Origin: Butyrivibrio sp. LC3010
GTDB taxonomy: Bacteria; Bacillota; Clostridia; Lachnospirales; Lachnospiraceae
Reading direction: 5' to 3'
NCBI RefSeq assembly: GCF_000424385.1
Contig: NZ_AUJU01000005.1
Coordinates: forward strand, 1 to 64,000
Length of the DNA: 64,000 bases
A model generated the notes under the pieces. The model made no database searches. It was given only the letters and a program-made list of their open reading frames with translations, and had not been told where the DNA came from. A program made the position numbers and the translations under genes. Of this stretch, positions 22,271 through 31,461 are shown in pieces (the stretch's first letter is position 1; each line of letters starts with the position of its first letter).

Positions 22271-22750
22271 ATGATAACACATCCAATTGAGCCAATATAT
22301 GATTATAATTCTAATATCCTGATTTTAGGGAGCTTTCCATCGGTTAAATCAAGGGAGGAAGGCTTTTTCTATGGACACAAGCAGAATAGATTTTGGAAGA
22401 TAGTTTCCAAAGTATTCGAAGAGGAAGAACCCAGGACAATTGAGGAAAAGAAAGCTCTATTGATAAGGAATAAGATTGCATTATGGGATGTGATACAGTC
22501 ATGCGATATAGTAGGATCATCGGATGCAAGTATCACAAATGTAGTGCCCAACGATTTAAGTGTTATCTTAAATACAGCGGATATCAAGGCAATATATGTG
22601 AATGGGAAAACAGCACTAAAATATTATAAAAAGTATACGGAGCCTGTGATCAAAAGGCCTGCAATATGTCTTCCATCTACGAGTCCCGCAAATGCTGCCT
22701 GGAATATGGAAAAGCTTTTGACTGCATGGAAGTGTATATCCAATCATTAA
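22271..22750 (+). CDS. DNA-deoxyinosine glycosylase (UDG superfamily)
   Basis: A 159-aa protein of the mismatch/hypoxanthine DNA glycosylase (family 6) type. The N-terminal motif is LILGSFPSVKSREEGFFYGH (residues 17-36), followed by NRFWKIVSKVF, and the C-terminal active-site loop is CLPSTSPANA. It removes deaminated adenine (hypoxanthine) from DNA to start base-excision repair. The start is ATG 22271 with AGGGGAAGAGG upstream. The same frame extends back through a GNAT fragment to 22094. A TATAAT at about 22227 may be its own promoter. The length is typical. It is cytoplasmic. Confidence 0.87.
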   Translation: MITHPIEPIYDYNSNILILGSFPSVKSREEGFFYGHKQNRFWKIVSKVFEEEEPRTIEEKKALLIRNKIALWDVIQSCDIVGSSDASITNVVPNDLSVILNTADIKAIYVNGKTALKYYKKYTEPVIKRPAICLPSTSPANAAWNMEKLLTAWKCISNH

Positions 22751-22892
22751 GCATGCAAGCGGGTCAGGGATATATGAAAATAGCTTAATAAATAGCAAGA
22801 TGATTGGGAATTTTGCTTAAAAGTGGAATTTTATAATAGAGCCATGAAGGAAACGGTAGTTAAAAGATTAAGGTTGGCGGATGCATAAAATA

Positions 22893-22945
22893 TGTGTAGC
22901 CTTTACTACACGGAAGTAGTACAAATAGAAGGCAAGGCTGGCGAA
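22893..22945. repeat. Right-end repeat R4, truncated
   Basis: TGTGTAGCCTTTACTACACG and AGTACAAAT...GGCAAGGCTGGCGAA align with the first half of R1, but the CCCCTTTCTCTGC block and the att core are missing. The hairpin GTGTAG/CTACAC is better formed here than in R1. It marks the probable far edge of the accretion island. Confidence 0.6.
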
Positions 22946-22997
22946 ACTTTGGAAGTTGTTGTTCTTTTGAAAAATGATTATGGAGTAGATTTGAAGC

Positions 22998-23855
22998 ATG
23001 ATTAAAGGGAAAGTAAAAAACATTAAAGTAGGAATTTCAGCCTGCTCAAATGGGCATTTGCCGGAGTGGCAGGAGCAACTGACAGAACTTGAAAAGGTTC
23101 TTAGCGACATGAATATCGGGACAGATTTTTCTCCACATATCATGAGAACGGTTGATGTATATAGTGGAACTGATAAAGAAAGAGCTGAAGATCTCATGAA
23201 GTTTTATACCGATGATGAGATAGATGCGATTTATGATATCTCAGGCGGAGACCTGGCTAATGGAGTGTTAAAATATTTGGACTATGAAACCATTGCGAAG
23301 ACCGATAAGACTTTCTGGGGATATAGTGACCTGACTACTGTTATAAATGCTATTTACACGATGACAGGTAAGCCAGGAGTTCTTTATCAGGTAAAGAACA
23401 TGATTTGGTCCTGGGGGGATATTCAAAGGCAGAGATTTTCAGATTATATTTCAGGAAAGAATAATGACTTGTTTGATATAAAATACAGCTTTTTGCAAGG
23501 AAAAGCCATGCAGGGTGTGGTTGCAGGCGGCAATATCCGCTGTTTTACAAAACTTGCAGGAACCAGATACTGGCCTGATCTGAATGGGAAGATACTTCTT
23601 CTTGAGTCTCTTGGCGGGGAAGTTGGACAGATAGGGACTCTTTTTAACCAATTGGATGATATAGGAGTATTTGACCAAATAGCAGGAGTGTTGCTTGGGA
23701 CTTTCACTAATTATGAAAAAGCAGAATTACCCCTTTCAGTATATGATCTTTTGAAAATGCATATCTCAAATACACTTCCTGTGGCATGTACAAGAGATAT
23801 TGGGCATGGCCATGATGCAAAAGCAATCGTTATTGGGAAAGAATATGTTTTTTAG
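22998..23855 (+). CDS. S66-family serine peptidase (LD-carboxypeptidase/MccF-like)
   Basis: A 285-aa protein with the S66 catalytic set: the nucleophile Ser in FWGYSDLTTV (near residue 110), Glu in LLLESLGGEVGQ (near residue 202), and His in DIGHGHDAK (near residue 272). The family cleaves L,D-bonds in recycled murein peptides or inactivates microcin C-like peptide nucleotides. The N-terminal IKVGISACSNGHLPEW lacks the usual GD.I.VVSPS form and is closer to the MccF branch. No signal peptide is present, so it is cytoplasmic. It sits just outside the truncated R4 repeat, ahead of the iron transporter gene. Confidence 0.83.
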   Translation: MIKGKVKNIKVGISACSNGHLPEWQEQLTELEKVLSDMNIGTDFSPHIMRTVDVYSGTDKERAEDLMKFYTDDEIDAIYDISGGDLANGVLKYLDYETIAKTDKTFWGYSDLTTVINAIYTMTGKPGVLYQVKNMIWSWGDIQRQRFSDYISGKNNDLFDIKYSFLQGKAMQGVVAGGNIRCFTKLAGTRYWPDLNGKILLLESLGGEVGQIGTLFNQLDDIGVFDQIAGVLLGTFTNYEKAELPLSVYDLLKMHISNTLPVACTRDIGHGHDAKAIVIGKEYVF

Positions 23856-23896
23856 GGAGATAAAGCAATATTTTCCATTATATAGATTTGATCATT

Positions 23897-23926
23897 CCAT
23901 CTGCGTAACGCAGGCGGTTTTTTATT
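23897..23926 (+). terminator. Terminator after the S66 peptidase gene
   Basis: CTGC/GCAG, flanked by CC/GG pairing, is followed by TTTTTT at 23918-23925. It is a short but plausible intrinsic terminator. Confidence 0.6.
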
Positions 23927-23984
23927 CAAATGTTCTCATATGGTATAATTAAAATGACAGTTAAACAATTGCGAGGAGAGCATA

Positions 23985-26330
23985 ATGACAGTAAAGGATT
24001 TAATGGTCGGTCAGACTGCAAGAATAGATGTAGTAGGTGGTGAAGGTGCGCTGAGACAGCACTTTCTGGATATGGGTGTTATTCCCGGGGCAGAGATCAC
24101 TCTGGTGAAACTTGCGCCGCTTGGAGATCCCATGGAGCTTAGGATTCATGGGTATGAACTCACACTAAGACTTGCCGAAGCTGAGCAGATACAGGCTACA
24201 CTTGTTGAACGGGAAGCTGAGGATAATGTAGAAGTCTCCAAAAAGCAGGAAATAGAGCATCCCGGTCTTGGTGAAGAAGGTAAGTATCATCCTAAGGGAA
24301 GCGGCAATCCATTACCAGATGAAGAGATTCTAACGTTTGCGCTGGTAGGAAACCAGAACTGCGGAAAGACAACATTGTTTAATCAGCTTACAGGTTCCAA
24401 TCAGCATGTAGGTAATTTCCCCGGGGTAACAGTTGACAGGAAGGATGGTGCCATTCGTGGAAGATACAATACATCTATTACTGATCTTCCGGGTATATAT
24501 TCCATGTCTCCATATTCAAGTGAAGAGCTGGTAAGCAGAGACTTTGTACTTAATGAGAAACCAAAAGCCATAATTAACATAGTTGATGCAACCAACATTG
24601 AGAGAAATCTGTATCTGACGATGCAGCTTCTTGAGATGGATATCCCTATGGTAATTGCCCTCAACATGATGGATGAGCTGAGAGGAAATGGCGGATCAGT
24701 CGATGTGAACCGAATGGAGAAATTGCTCGGAGTTCCGGTTGTTCCGATTTCAGCAGCGAAAAATGAGGGTATAGATGAGCTTGTACATCATGCAATACAT
24801 ATTGCTCACTATCAGGAAAAACCGCAGATTGATGATTTTTGCGATGTTAATGACCACGGCGGATCAGTTCACAGATGCATACATGCTATGATACATCTCA
24901 TTGAAGACCATGCCCAAAAGGCGCAGATACCTGTTCGCTTTGCAGCGAGTAAAGTGATTGAAGGTGATGAGAGAATTATAAAAAGGCTGCAGCTTGATCA
25001 GAATGAAATAGAGATGGTGAAGCACATCACAAAGCAGATGGAAACAGAACGTGAGCTTGATTGCAGTGCTGCCATAGCAGATATGAGATTTTCCTTCATT
25101 GAAAAGGTCTGCGGGGAATGTGTGGTAAAACCCCACGAGAGTAAGGAACATTTAAGAAGTCAGAAGATAGATAAGTATCTCACGGGAAAATATACAGCAA
25201 TTCCTATTTTTATCATTGTAATGGGAACTGTATTCTTTCTTACCTTTAATGTAATAGGTGCTTTTTTACAGGGATTGTTGGAAATGGGAATAGGAGCGCT
25301 TGGCGATGTTACTGACAAAGCGTTGACCCTGGCAGGCGTAAATGATGTTATACATGGTCTTGTTATAAACGGAATATTTGAAGGTGTAGGAAGTGTACTT
25401 AGTTTTCTTCCGATCATTGTTACCATGTTTTTCTTCTTATCCCTTTTGGAAGACAGCGGATATATTGCAAGAGTAGCTTTCTTCATGGATAAGATTTTGA
25501 GAAAAATCGGTCTTTCAGGAAGAAGTATCGTGCCAATGCTTATTGGTTTTGGGTGTACAGTACCTGCTGTTATGTCAACAAGGACCCTTCCCAGTGACAG
25601 GGACAGAAAGATGACAATACTTCTCACGCCTTTCATGAGTTGTACTGCAAAGCTTCCGATTTATACATTTTTTGCAGCTGCATTTTTCCCAAGGTATGGC
25701 TGGATTGTGGTGACACTTCTTTATTTTCTTGGAATAATTTTGGGAGTGCTGGTGGCTCTTATTTACAAAAAGGTTTTGTTTAAGGGTGAGGCGGTTCCTT
25801 TTGTCATGGAGCTTCCAAACTATCGAATGCCCAGTGCTAGAAGTGTGATGCAGCTTTTGTGGGAAAAGGCCAAGGACTTCTTACAGAAAGCCTTTACAGT
25901 TATTTTTGTAGCAACTGTTGTTGTATGGTTTTTGCAGAGCTTTGACTTGCATTTCAATCTCATTAATGACAGCAAAGACAGTATACTTGCGATGATTTCA
26001 GGATTACTGGTGCCACTGTTTAAGCCTATAGGACTTGGAGACTGGAGGATTGTTACTTCGCTTATCTCGGGATTTATGGCAAAAGAGAGCGTTGTCTCAG
26101 TTTTGCGGGTTCTTTTTGAAAGAGATGGTGTGGAAAATGTTCTGTCTGTTTTAACAGCAAGCAGTCTTTTGGTATTTTCTCTTCTTTATACGCCCTGTGT
26201 TGCAGCTGTGGCATCTATAAAAAGAGAAATGGGTATAAAATGGGCAGTCATGGTTGTATTGTGGCAATGTGTGGTTGCCTGGATAGCTGCTCTTGTAGTA
26301 AGAATTATTGGCATGGCTATGGGATTTTGA
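23985..26330 (+). CDS. feoB: FeoA-FeoB fusion, ferrous iron transporter
   Basis: A 781-aa protein. Residues 1-75 are a FeoA SH3-like domain (VKDLMVGQTARI, HFLDMGVIPGAEITLVKLAP). A 30-residue linker follows. The FeoB G domain starts near residue 118, with G1 VGNQNCGKTTLF, G2 NFPGVT, G3 DLPGIY and G4 NMMD. The membrane domain follows from about residue 405, with Gate motifs GFGCTVPAVMSTRTL and TPFMSCTAKLPIY. It imports Fe2+ across the cytoplasmic membrane. FeoA is usually a separate gene; here it is fused in front. The promoter has TATAAT near 23943 and the RBS is GAGGAGAG. A terminator follows. Confidence 0.95.
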   Translation: MTVKDLMVGQTARIDVVGGEGALRQHFLDMGVIPGAEITLVKLAPLGDPMELRIHGYELTLRLAEAEQIQATLVEREAEDNVEVSKKQEIEHPGLGEEGKYHPKGSGNPLPDEEILTFALVGNQNCGKTTLFNQLTGSNQHVGNFPGVTVDRKDGAIRGRYNTSITDLPGIYSMSPYSSEELVSRDFVLNEKPKAIINIVDATNIERNLYLTMQLLEMDIPMVIALNMMDELRGNGGSVDVNRMEKLLGVPVVPISAAKNEGIDELVHHAIHIAHYQEKPQIDDFCDVNDHGGSVHRCIHAMIHLIEDHAQKAQIPVRFAASKVIEGDERIIKRLQLDQNEIEMVKHITKQMETERELDCSAAIADMRFSFIEKVCGECVVKPHESKEHLRSQKIDKYLTGKYTAIPIFIIVMGTVFFLTFNVIGAFLQGLLEMGIGALGDVTDKALTLAGVNDVIHGLVINGIFEGVGSVLSFLPIIVTMFFFLSLLEDSGYIARVAFFMDKILRKIGLSGRSIVPMLIGFGCTVPAVMSTRTLPSDRDRKMTILLTPFMSCTAKLPIYTFFAAAFFPRYGWIVVTLLYFLGIILGVLVALIYKKVLFKGEAVPFVMELPNYRMPSARSVMQLLWEKAKDFLQKAFTVIFVATVVVWFLQSFDLHFNLINDSKDSILAMISGLLVPLFKPIGLGDWRIVTSLISGFMAKESVVSVLRVLFERDGVENVLSVLTASSLLVFSLLYTPCVAAVASIKREMGIKWAVMVVLWQCVVAWIAALVVRIIGMAMGF

Positions 26331-26451
26331 ACCTGATTTGCTAAAAATATGTATCCCCTTTAATGAAGAGCGTAATCGACCAGGCTAAAGAATACAGTCG
26401 TGGTTAAGCTTTGTATTTTACAAGAAAAAGAAAGACTAAATAATATTAAAG

Positions 26452-26491
26452 ACCTTCTGAATGATAGTAATAAATCATTCAGGAGGTTTTT
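26452..26491 (+). terminator. Terminator after feoB
   Basis: A perfect or near-perfect 14-bp stem, ACCTTCTGAATGAT with ATCATTCAGGAGGT, has an 8-nt loop and a following T-run. Confidence 0.92.
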
Positions 26492-26641
26492 ATATTGTTT
26501 AAAAAGCATAACATGACAACTTTTGCAATGTGAGTAACAACTGTGACAATGGGTTTTTGTTTTTTTGCCATGTATTATGTAAGCATCAAGGGACCTGATG
26601 TATAAGTCAGATGAAAACCAGTATTTCGGAGGAGAATTGTC
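26492..26641. other. Upstream region of the hexuronate operon
   Basis: The gap between feoB and eda is 311 bp; its first part holds the feoB terminator. The rest contains near-repeats ATGACAACTTTTG and GTAACAACTGTGACAATG and the string ATAAGTCAGATGAAAAC shortly before the RBS CGGAGGAG. Similar AGTCAGAT strings lie ahead of kdgK (31424) and the WYL gene (58132). It should contain the operon promoter, but I could not fix a convincing -35/-10 pair. Confidence 0.4.
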
Positions 26642-27283
26642 ATGTTCGAAGAGATTAAAGAGAAATTTACAAAGATCGGTATTATTCCGGTTGTAGTTTT
26701 AGATGATGCTAAGGATGCGCACCCTCTTGGAAAGGCGCTTATGAACGGAGGACTTCCTGCAGCTGAGGTTACTTTCAGAACAGAGGCTGCTGAAGAGGCT
26801 ATTCGTATTATGTCAAAGGATTTTCCGGACATGCTTGTTGGAGCAGGCACGGTACTTACCTGTGAGCAGGCAGACAGAGCAATGGCAGCAGGTGCCAAAT
26901 TCATAGTAGCACCGGGCTTTAATCCCACTGTTGTTAAGCATTGTCTGGAGAAGGGATATCCTGTAACACCCGGCGTGCAGACACCAAGTGAGATGGAACA
27001 GGCTATGGAGCTTGGACTTGATTTTGTTAAGTTCTTCCCCGCAGAACCTGCAGGCGGACTTGCCATGATAAAGGCTTGCGCAGCTCCATATACAAAGCTC
27101 AAATTCATGCCTACCGGTGGAATAAACAAAGACAATGTAAGAGATTACCTTGGATATAACAAGATAGTTGCCTGTGGTGGAACCTGGATGGTTAAGGGTG
27201 ATCTTATAAAAGCAGGTAATTTTGCAGAAGTTGAAGAAATGACAAGGCAGGCAGCGGAGATAGTTAAAGAGATTCGCGGCTGA
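26642..27283 (+). CDS. eda: KDPG/KHG aldolase
   Basis: A 213-aa class I aldolase. It splits 2-keto-3-deoxy-6-phosphogluconate into pyruvate and glyceraldehyde 3-phosphate, the last step of glucuronate breakdown. The Schiff-base Lys lies in FVKFFPAE (near residue 131), the acid/base Glu in AEVTFRTEAA (near residue 41), and the phosphate loop in PTGGI. The length is the normal 205-215. It is the first gene of a hexuronate cluster and has the RBS CGGAGGAG 8 nt before ATG 26642. It is cytoplasmic. Confidence 0.95.
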   Translation: MFEEIKEKFTKIGIIPVVVLDDAKDAHPLGKALMNGGLPAAEVTFRTEAAEEAIRIMSKDFPDMLVGAGTVLTCEQADRAMAAGAKFIVAPGFNPTVVKHCLEKGYPVTPGVQTPSEMEQAMELGLDFVKFFPAEPAGGLAMIKACAAPYTKLKFMPTGGINKDNVRDYLGYNKIVACGGTWMVKGDLIKAGNFAEVEEMTRQAAEIVKEIRG

Positions 27284-27386
27284 AAAGATGTTTAAGATAA
27301 GCGGAAATAATAATTCCATAGCATCAGAAGGCAAGAGCTTTAAATACGATGTAAGGGGTTAGAGAAATTGGAGGATACAGATAATT

Positions 27387-28454
27387 ATGGAAATGACACT
27401 TAGATGGTACGGAAAAGATTTTGATACCGTAACACTTGAACAGATAAGACAGATTCCCGGAGTTAAGGGAGTTATCACAACACTTTATGATACAAAGCCC
27501 GGGGAAGTCTGGAGCCGCGAGAGAATTAAGGCTATGAAGGATGAGGTTGAGGCAGCAGGTCTTAAAGTAGCTGGTATAGAGAGCGTCAATGTGCATGAGG
27601 ATATTAAGCTTGGTAAGCCCGGCCGTGATCAGCTTATCGACAATTATATCGAGACACTTAAAAATCTTGGTGAAGAAGACATCCATATGGTGTGCTACAA
27701 CTTCATGCCTGTCTTTGACTGGACACGTACGGAGCTTGCAAGAAAAAGAGCAGATGGTTCAACAGTTCTTGCATATACCCAGGAAGCTGTTGATGCACTT
27801 GTTCCGGAAGAGATGTTTAATTCAATTGCCGGTGATACTAACGGTTCAGTAATGCCCGGATGGGAGCCTGACAGACTTGCTCATGTTAAGGAGCTTTTTG
27901 AGGAGTACAAGGGAGTTACAGACGAAGATCTATTTGAAAATCTTAAGTATTTCCTTGAGAGGATAATGCCTGTATGTGATCAGTATGATATCAACATGGC
28001 TATACATCCTGATGATCCTGCATGGCCTGTATTTGGTCTTCCCAGGATCATAATCAATAAAGAAAATATCCATCGTATGATGAAGATGGTTGATAATCCG
28101 CACAATGGTGTAACCTTCTGCTCTGGTTCATATGGTACTAACTTAGAGAATGATTTACCGGATATGATCAGAAGTCTCAAGGGAAGAATTCATTTTGCAC
28201 ATGTTCGTAATCTTAAGTTCAATTCTCCTACAGATTTTGAGGAAGCAGCTCATCTCTCAAGCGATGGAAGCTTTGATATGTATGAGATTGTTAAGGCTCT
28301 TTATGATATCGGATTTACAGGTCCCATCCGTCCTGATCACGGACGTATGATCTGGGGTGAAAAGGCTATGCCCGGATACGGACTTTATGACAGAGCACTT
28401 GGTGCAACTTATATCAATGGCCTTTGGGAAGCAATCGAAAAGAGTAATAAGTAA
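27387..28454 (+). CDS. uxuA: Mannonate dehydratase
   Basis: A 355-aa enzyme that dehydrates D-mannonate to 2-keto-3-deoxygluconate. It begins MEMTLRWYGKDFDTV, continues IRQIPGVKGVITTLYD and ESVNVHEDIKLG, and has the metal-site segments AIHPDDPAWPVFGLPR (near residue 198), VTFCSGSYG, IHFAHVRNL and GPIRPDHGRMIWGE, which match UxuA of the xylose isomerase-like TIM fold. Mn2+ or Fe2+ is expected. The RBS is GGAGG 12 nt before the start. It lies between eda and uxuB, in pathway order. It is cytoplasmic. Confidence 0.95.
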   Translation: MEMTLRWYGKDFDTVTLEQIRQIPGVKGVITTLYDTKPGEVWSRERIKAMKDEVEAAGLKVAGIESVNVHEDIKLGKPGRDQLIDNYIETLKNLGEEDIHMVCYNFMPVFDWTRTELARKRADGSTVLAYTQEAVDALVPEEMFNSIAGDTNGSVMPGWEPDRLAHVKELFEEYKGVTDEDLFENLKYFLERIMPVCDQYDINMAIHPDDPAWPVFGLPRIIINKENIHRMMKMVDNPHNGVTFCSGSYGTNLENDLPDMIRSLKGRIHFAHVRNLKFNSPTDFEEAAHLSSDGSFDMYEIVKALYDIGFTGPIRPDHGRMIWGEKAMPGYGLYDRALGATYINGLWEAIEKSNK

Positions 28455-28469
28455 TAGGGGATGATAGCA

Positions 28470-29966
28470 ATGAAATTAACAAACGAAGGTATTAAGGATA
28501 GAAAGGTCTGGGAGGAAAAAGGTTATAAGCTTCCGGGCTATGACAGAGAAAAAATGGTAGAAAGAACCAAAGAAAATCCTACATGGGTTCATTTTGGTGC
28601 AGGTAATATATTCAGAGCTTTTCAGGCAAATGTTGTTGAAAAGCTTCTGGATGAGGGTGTAACAGATACAGGTCTCATCGTTGCAGAGGGCTACGATTAT
28701 GAGATTGTTGAAAAGTACAACAGACCCTGCGATAACTTAAGCATTCTTGCAACGCTTAAGGCTGACGGAACAGTTGAAAAAAGCGTGGTTGGCTCAATAG
28801 CAGAATCCTGCATACTGGATGAAGAGAACGAGAAGGAAATCGAAAGACTGCGCGAGATTTTCAGAAAGCCGTCTCTTCAGATGGTCAGCTTTACGATCAC
28901 TGAAAAAGGTTACAAGACCAGAGCTTATATGAATAAGGTTGTTGGACTGCTGCTTGAAAGATATAAAGCTGGAAGTCTTCCGGTTTCAATCGTTTCCATG
29001 GATAACTGTTCTCATAACGGAGATAAATTGAAGGAAGCAGTAGTGGAAATCGCAGGCGAATGGGTAGAGAGCGGCAAGTGTGATAAAGGATTTGTTGACT
29101 ACATTAATAATCCCAAGCTTATCGCATTTCCTCTTACAATGATCGATAAGATCACACCCCGTCCGGATGACACTGTAAAAGCAATGCTTGTTGAGGATGG
29201 TGTTGAAGGTGCAGAGCCTATAGTTACAACAAAGCACACCTATGTTGCAAATTTTGTTAATGCCGAAGAAACTGAATACCTGGTTGTTGAGGACCTTTTC
29301 CCTAACGGACGTCCTCAGCTTGAAAAAGGCGGAATTATTTTCACAGACAGAGAAACAGTAGATAAGACAGAAAAGATGAAGGTATGCACCTGCCTTAATC
29401 CGCTTCATACAGCACTTGCCATTTTCGGTTGCCTCCTTGGATATACAACAATTCATGATGAAATGGATGACGCAGATTTAAAGAGACTTGTAACAAGACT
29501 TGGTAAGGAAGAGGGAATGAAGGTAGTAGTTGATCCCAAGGTACTTTCTCCTTTTGAATTCCTTGATGCGGTACTTACAAAAAGACTTCCCAATCCTTTC
29601 ATGCCTGATACACCGCAGCGTATTGCCTGTGATACATCACAAAAGCTCCCCATCCGTTTTGGTGAGACCATAAAGGCATACAGGAAACAGAGTGAACTTA
29701 GCACAGATAGCCTTCAGGTAGTGCCTCTTGTTCTTGCAGGATATTTAAGATATCTGGAAGGTATCGATGATGAAGGAAGAGAATTCGAGCAGAGCCCTGA
29801 TCCGCTTCTCGATGAATTAAAAGCTCTTTCTCCTGAAGATGTTCTTAAGAGAGAAGATGTATTTGGCGTAAATCTTTACGAGGATAATCTTGCCAGGAGA
29901 GTGCTTGAAATATATTCAGATATGAAGGGCAACGGCAATGTAAGAAAGAAACTTGAGAAAATATGA
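28470..29966 (+). CDS. uxuB: Fructuronate reductase (mannitol dehydrogenase family)
   Basis: A 498-aa member of the polyol/mannitol dehydrogenase family. It reduces D-fructuronate to D-mannonate with NADH. The N-terminal NAD-binding segment is THVHFGAGNIFRAFQ-like (read here as WVHFGAGNIFRAFQANV), and the catalytic helix region is NPKLIAFPLTMIDKITPRP, with the C-terminal domain starting at CLNPLHTALAIFG. ATG 28470 is chosen because AGGGGA lies at the right distance; the in-frame ATG 28461 would touch that site. Its context between uxuA and uxaC supports the fructuronate over the mannitol role. It is cytoplasmic. Confidence 0.9.
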   Translation: MKLTNEGIKDRKVWEEKGYKLPGYDREKMVERTKENPTWVHFGAGNIFRAFQANVVEKLLDEGVTDTGLIVAEGYDYEIVEKYNRPCDNLSILATLKADGTVEKSVVGSIAESCILDEENEKEIERLREIFRKPSLQMVSFTITEKGYKTRAYMNKVVGLLLERYKAGSLPVSIVSMDNCSHNGDKLKEAVVEIAGEWVESGKCDKGFVDYINNPKLIAFPLTMIDKITPRPDDTVKAMLVEDGVEGAEPIVTTKHTYVANFVNAEETEYLVVEDLFPNGRPQLEKGGIIFTDRETVDKTEKMKVCTCLNPLHTALAIFGCLLGYTTIHDEMDDADLKRLVTRLGKEEGMKVVVDPKVLSPFEFLDAVLTKRLPNPFMPDTPQRIACDTSQKLPIRFGETIKAYRKQSELSTDSLQVVPLVLAGYLRYLEGIDDEGREFEQSPDPLLDELKALSPEDVLKREDVFGVNLYEDNLARRVLEIYSDMKGNGNVRKKLEKI

Positions 29967-31363
29967 TGAAGTTTATGGATAAAGATTTTCTCCTTTCAAA
30001 CGATACTGCAAAAGAGCTTTTTAGCGCAGTTAAGGATGAGCCCATAATAGATTTTCATAATCACTTAAATCCAAAGGAAATCTATGAGGATAAATGCTTT
30101 GACAACATGGCTGAGGTCTGGCTTGGAGGAGATCACTACAAGTGGAGAGCCATGAGAGCAAACGGAGTATCTGAGAGACTTATTACCGGTGACGGTGCAC
30201 CATTTGATAAGTTTATGGCCTGGGCTGACACAGTTCAGAATCTTATCGGCAATCCGTTATATCATTGGACTCATCTGGAACTTCAACGTTACTTTGGAAT
30301 CGAAGAACCACTCAGTCCTGATACTGCAGAAGATATTTGGAACAAATGCAATGATAAACTGCATAAGAAGGAGTACTCAGTACGCAATCTGTTAAGGATG
30401 CAAAATGTATCCGTTTTGTGTACCACAGATGACCCTGTTGATAATCTTATGTGGCATAGAAAAATCCGTGAGGATGGTTTTGAGATTAAGGTTCTTCCAA
30501 GCTTCAGACCTGAGAAGGCAATCGGAATAGAAAAAGAAGGCTTTGCAGATTATATTAAAAAGCTCAGTGAAACAGTAGGCTTTGAGATAGACAGCACTGA
30601 AACACTGCTTAAGGCGCTTGAGCTTCGCCTTGAATTTTTCCTTGAAAATGGATGCAGGGTTTCCGATCATAGCCTTGAGAGTACCTTCTTTGTGCCTACT
30701 ACTAAGGAAGAGGTTGATGAGCTTTTAATGAAAAAACTCTCCGGTGCAGTACTTAGTGAGGAAGAGCAGGGCAAGTTTAGGGGCTACATGCTCACCGAAC
30801 TTGGAAGACTCTACTCAAAACATGATATTGTGATGCAGCTTCATATAGGAGCTATAAGGAATAACTCTGAGAGATTCTTTAAAAAGCTTGGTCCGGATAC
30901 AGGTTTTGATGCTTTAAATGATTTTAATTATGCTCCGCAGCTTTCAGCATTACTGTCTGCAATGGATTTAAGAGATGAACTTCCAAGAACAATCCTTTAC
31001 TGCTTAAATCCTAAGGATACTGAGATGCTTGTAGCGATGGCAGGAACATTTTGCAGTAATGAAAAAAATATAAAAGGCAAGGTACAGCCCGGTGCAGCCT
31101 GGTGGTTCTGTGACCACAAGAACGGAATGGAGAGGCAGATAGAGTCAATGTCTGATGGTGGACTTATCTCTACATCAATAGGAATGCTTACAGATTCAAG
31201 AAGCTTTTTGTCATTCCCGCGTCATGAACTGTATCGCAGAATCCTTTGTAATAAGATTGGCAGCTGGGTTGAAAATGGTGAATATCCGAAAGATATGGGA
31301 TATTTAAGTAATCTTGTAAAAAATATCTGTGGACGTAATGCAGTAGAGTATTTCGGATTTTAA
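29966..31363 (+). CDS. uxaC: Glucuronate/galacturonate isomerase
   Basis: A 465-aa amidohydrolase-like isomerase that converts D-glucuronate to D-fructuronate (and D-galacturonate to D-tagaturonate). The metal site HxH is in PIIDFHNHLNPKEIYED (near residue 27); further signatures are VLCTTDDPVDNL, VMQLHIGAIRNN and MLTDSRSFLSFPRHEYFRR-like (here RHELYRR). The start ATG 29966 overlaps the uxuB stop by one base; ATG 29963 and 29975 are alternatives. It completes the sugar-acid entry step. The length is normal. It is cytoplasmic. Confidence 0.94.
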   Translation: MKFMDKDFLLSNDTAKELFSAVKDEPIIDFHNHLNPKEIYEDKCFDNMAEVWLGGDHYKWRAMRANGVSERLITGDGAPFDKFMAWADTVQNLIGNPLYHWTHLELQRYFGIEEPLSPDTAEDIWNKCNDKLHKKEYSVRNLLRMQNVSVLCTTDDPVDNLMWHRKIREDGFEIKVLPSFRPEKAIGIEKEGFADYIKKLSETVGFEIDSTETLLKALELRLEFFLENGCRVSDHSLESTFFVPTTKEEVDELLMKKLSGAVLSEEEQGKFRGYMLTELGRLYSKHDIVMQLHIGAIRNNSERFFKKLGPDTGFDALNDFNYAPQLSALLSAMDLRDELPRTILYCLNPKDTEMLVAMAGTFCSNEKNIKGKVQPGAAWWFCDHKNGMERQIESMSDGGLISTSIGMLTDSRSFLSFPRHELYRRILCNKIGSWVENGEYPKDMGYLSNLVKNICGRNAVEYFGF

Positions 31364-31461
31364 ATAATACTGACAGGGATGTGGCATGATTTGCCAATGT
31401 TACTGAGGGCAGACCGGCATGAGTCAGATAAAAACATGTGATTATAAATGAGGAGCTAACA

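Noticed and set aside
28986..29456. Minus-strand 156-codon frame inside uxuB
   Set aside because: It is a Cys-rich shadow of a well-supported gene on the other strand.
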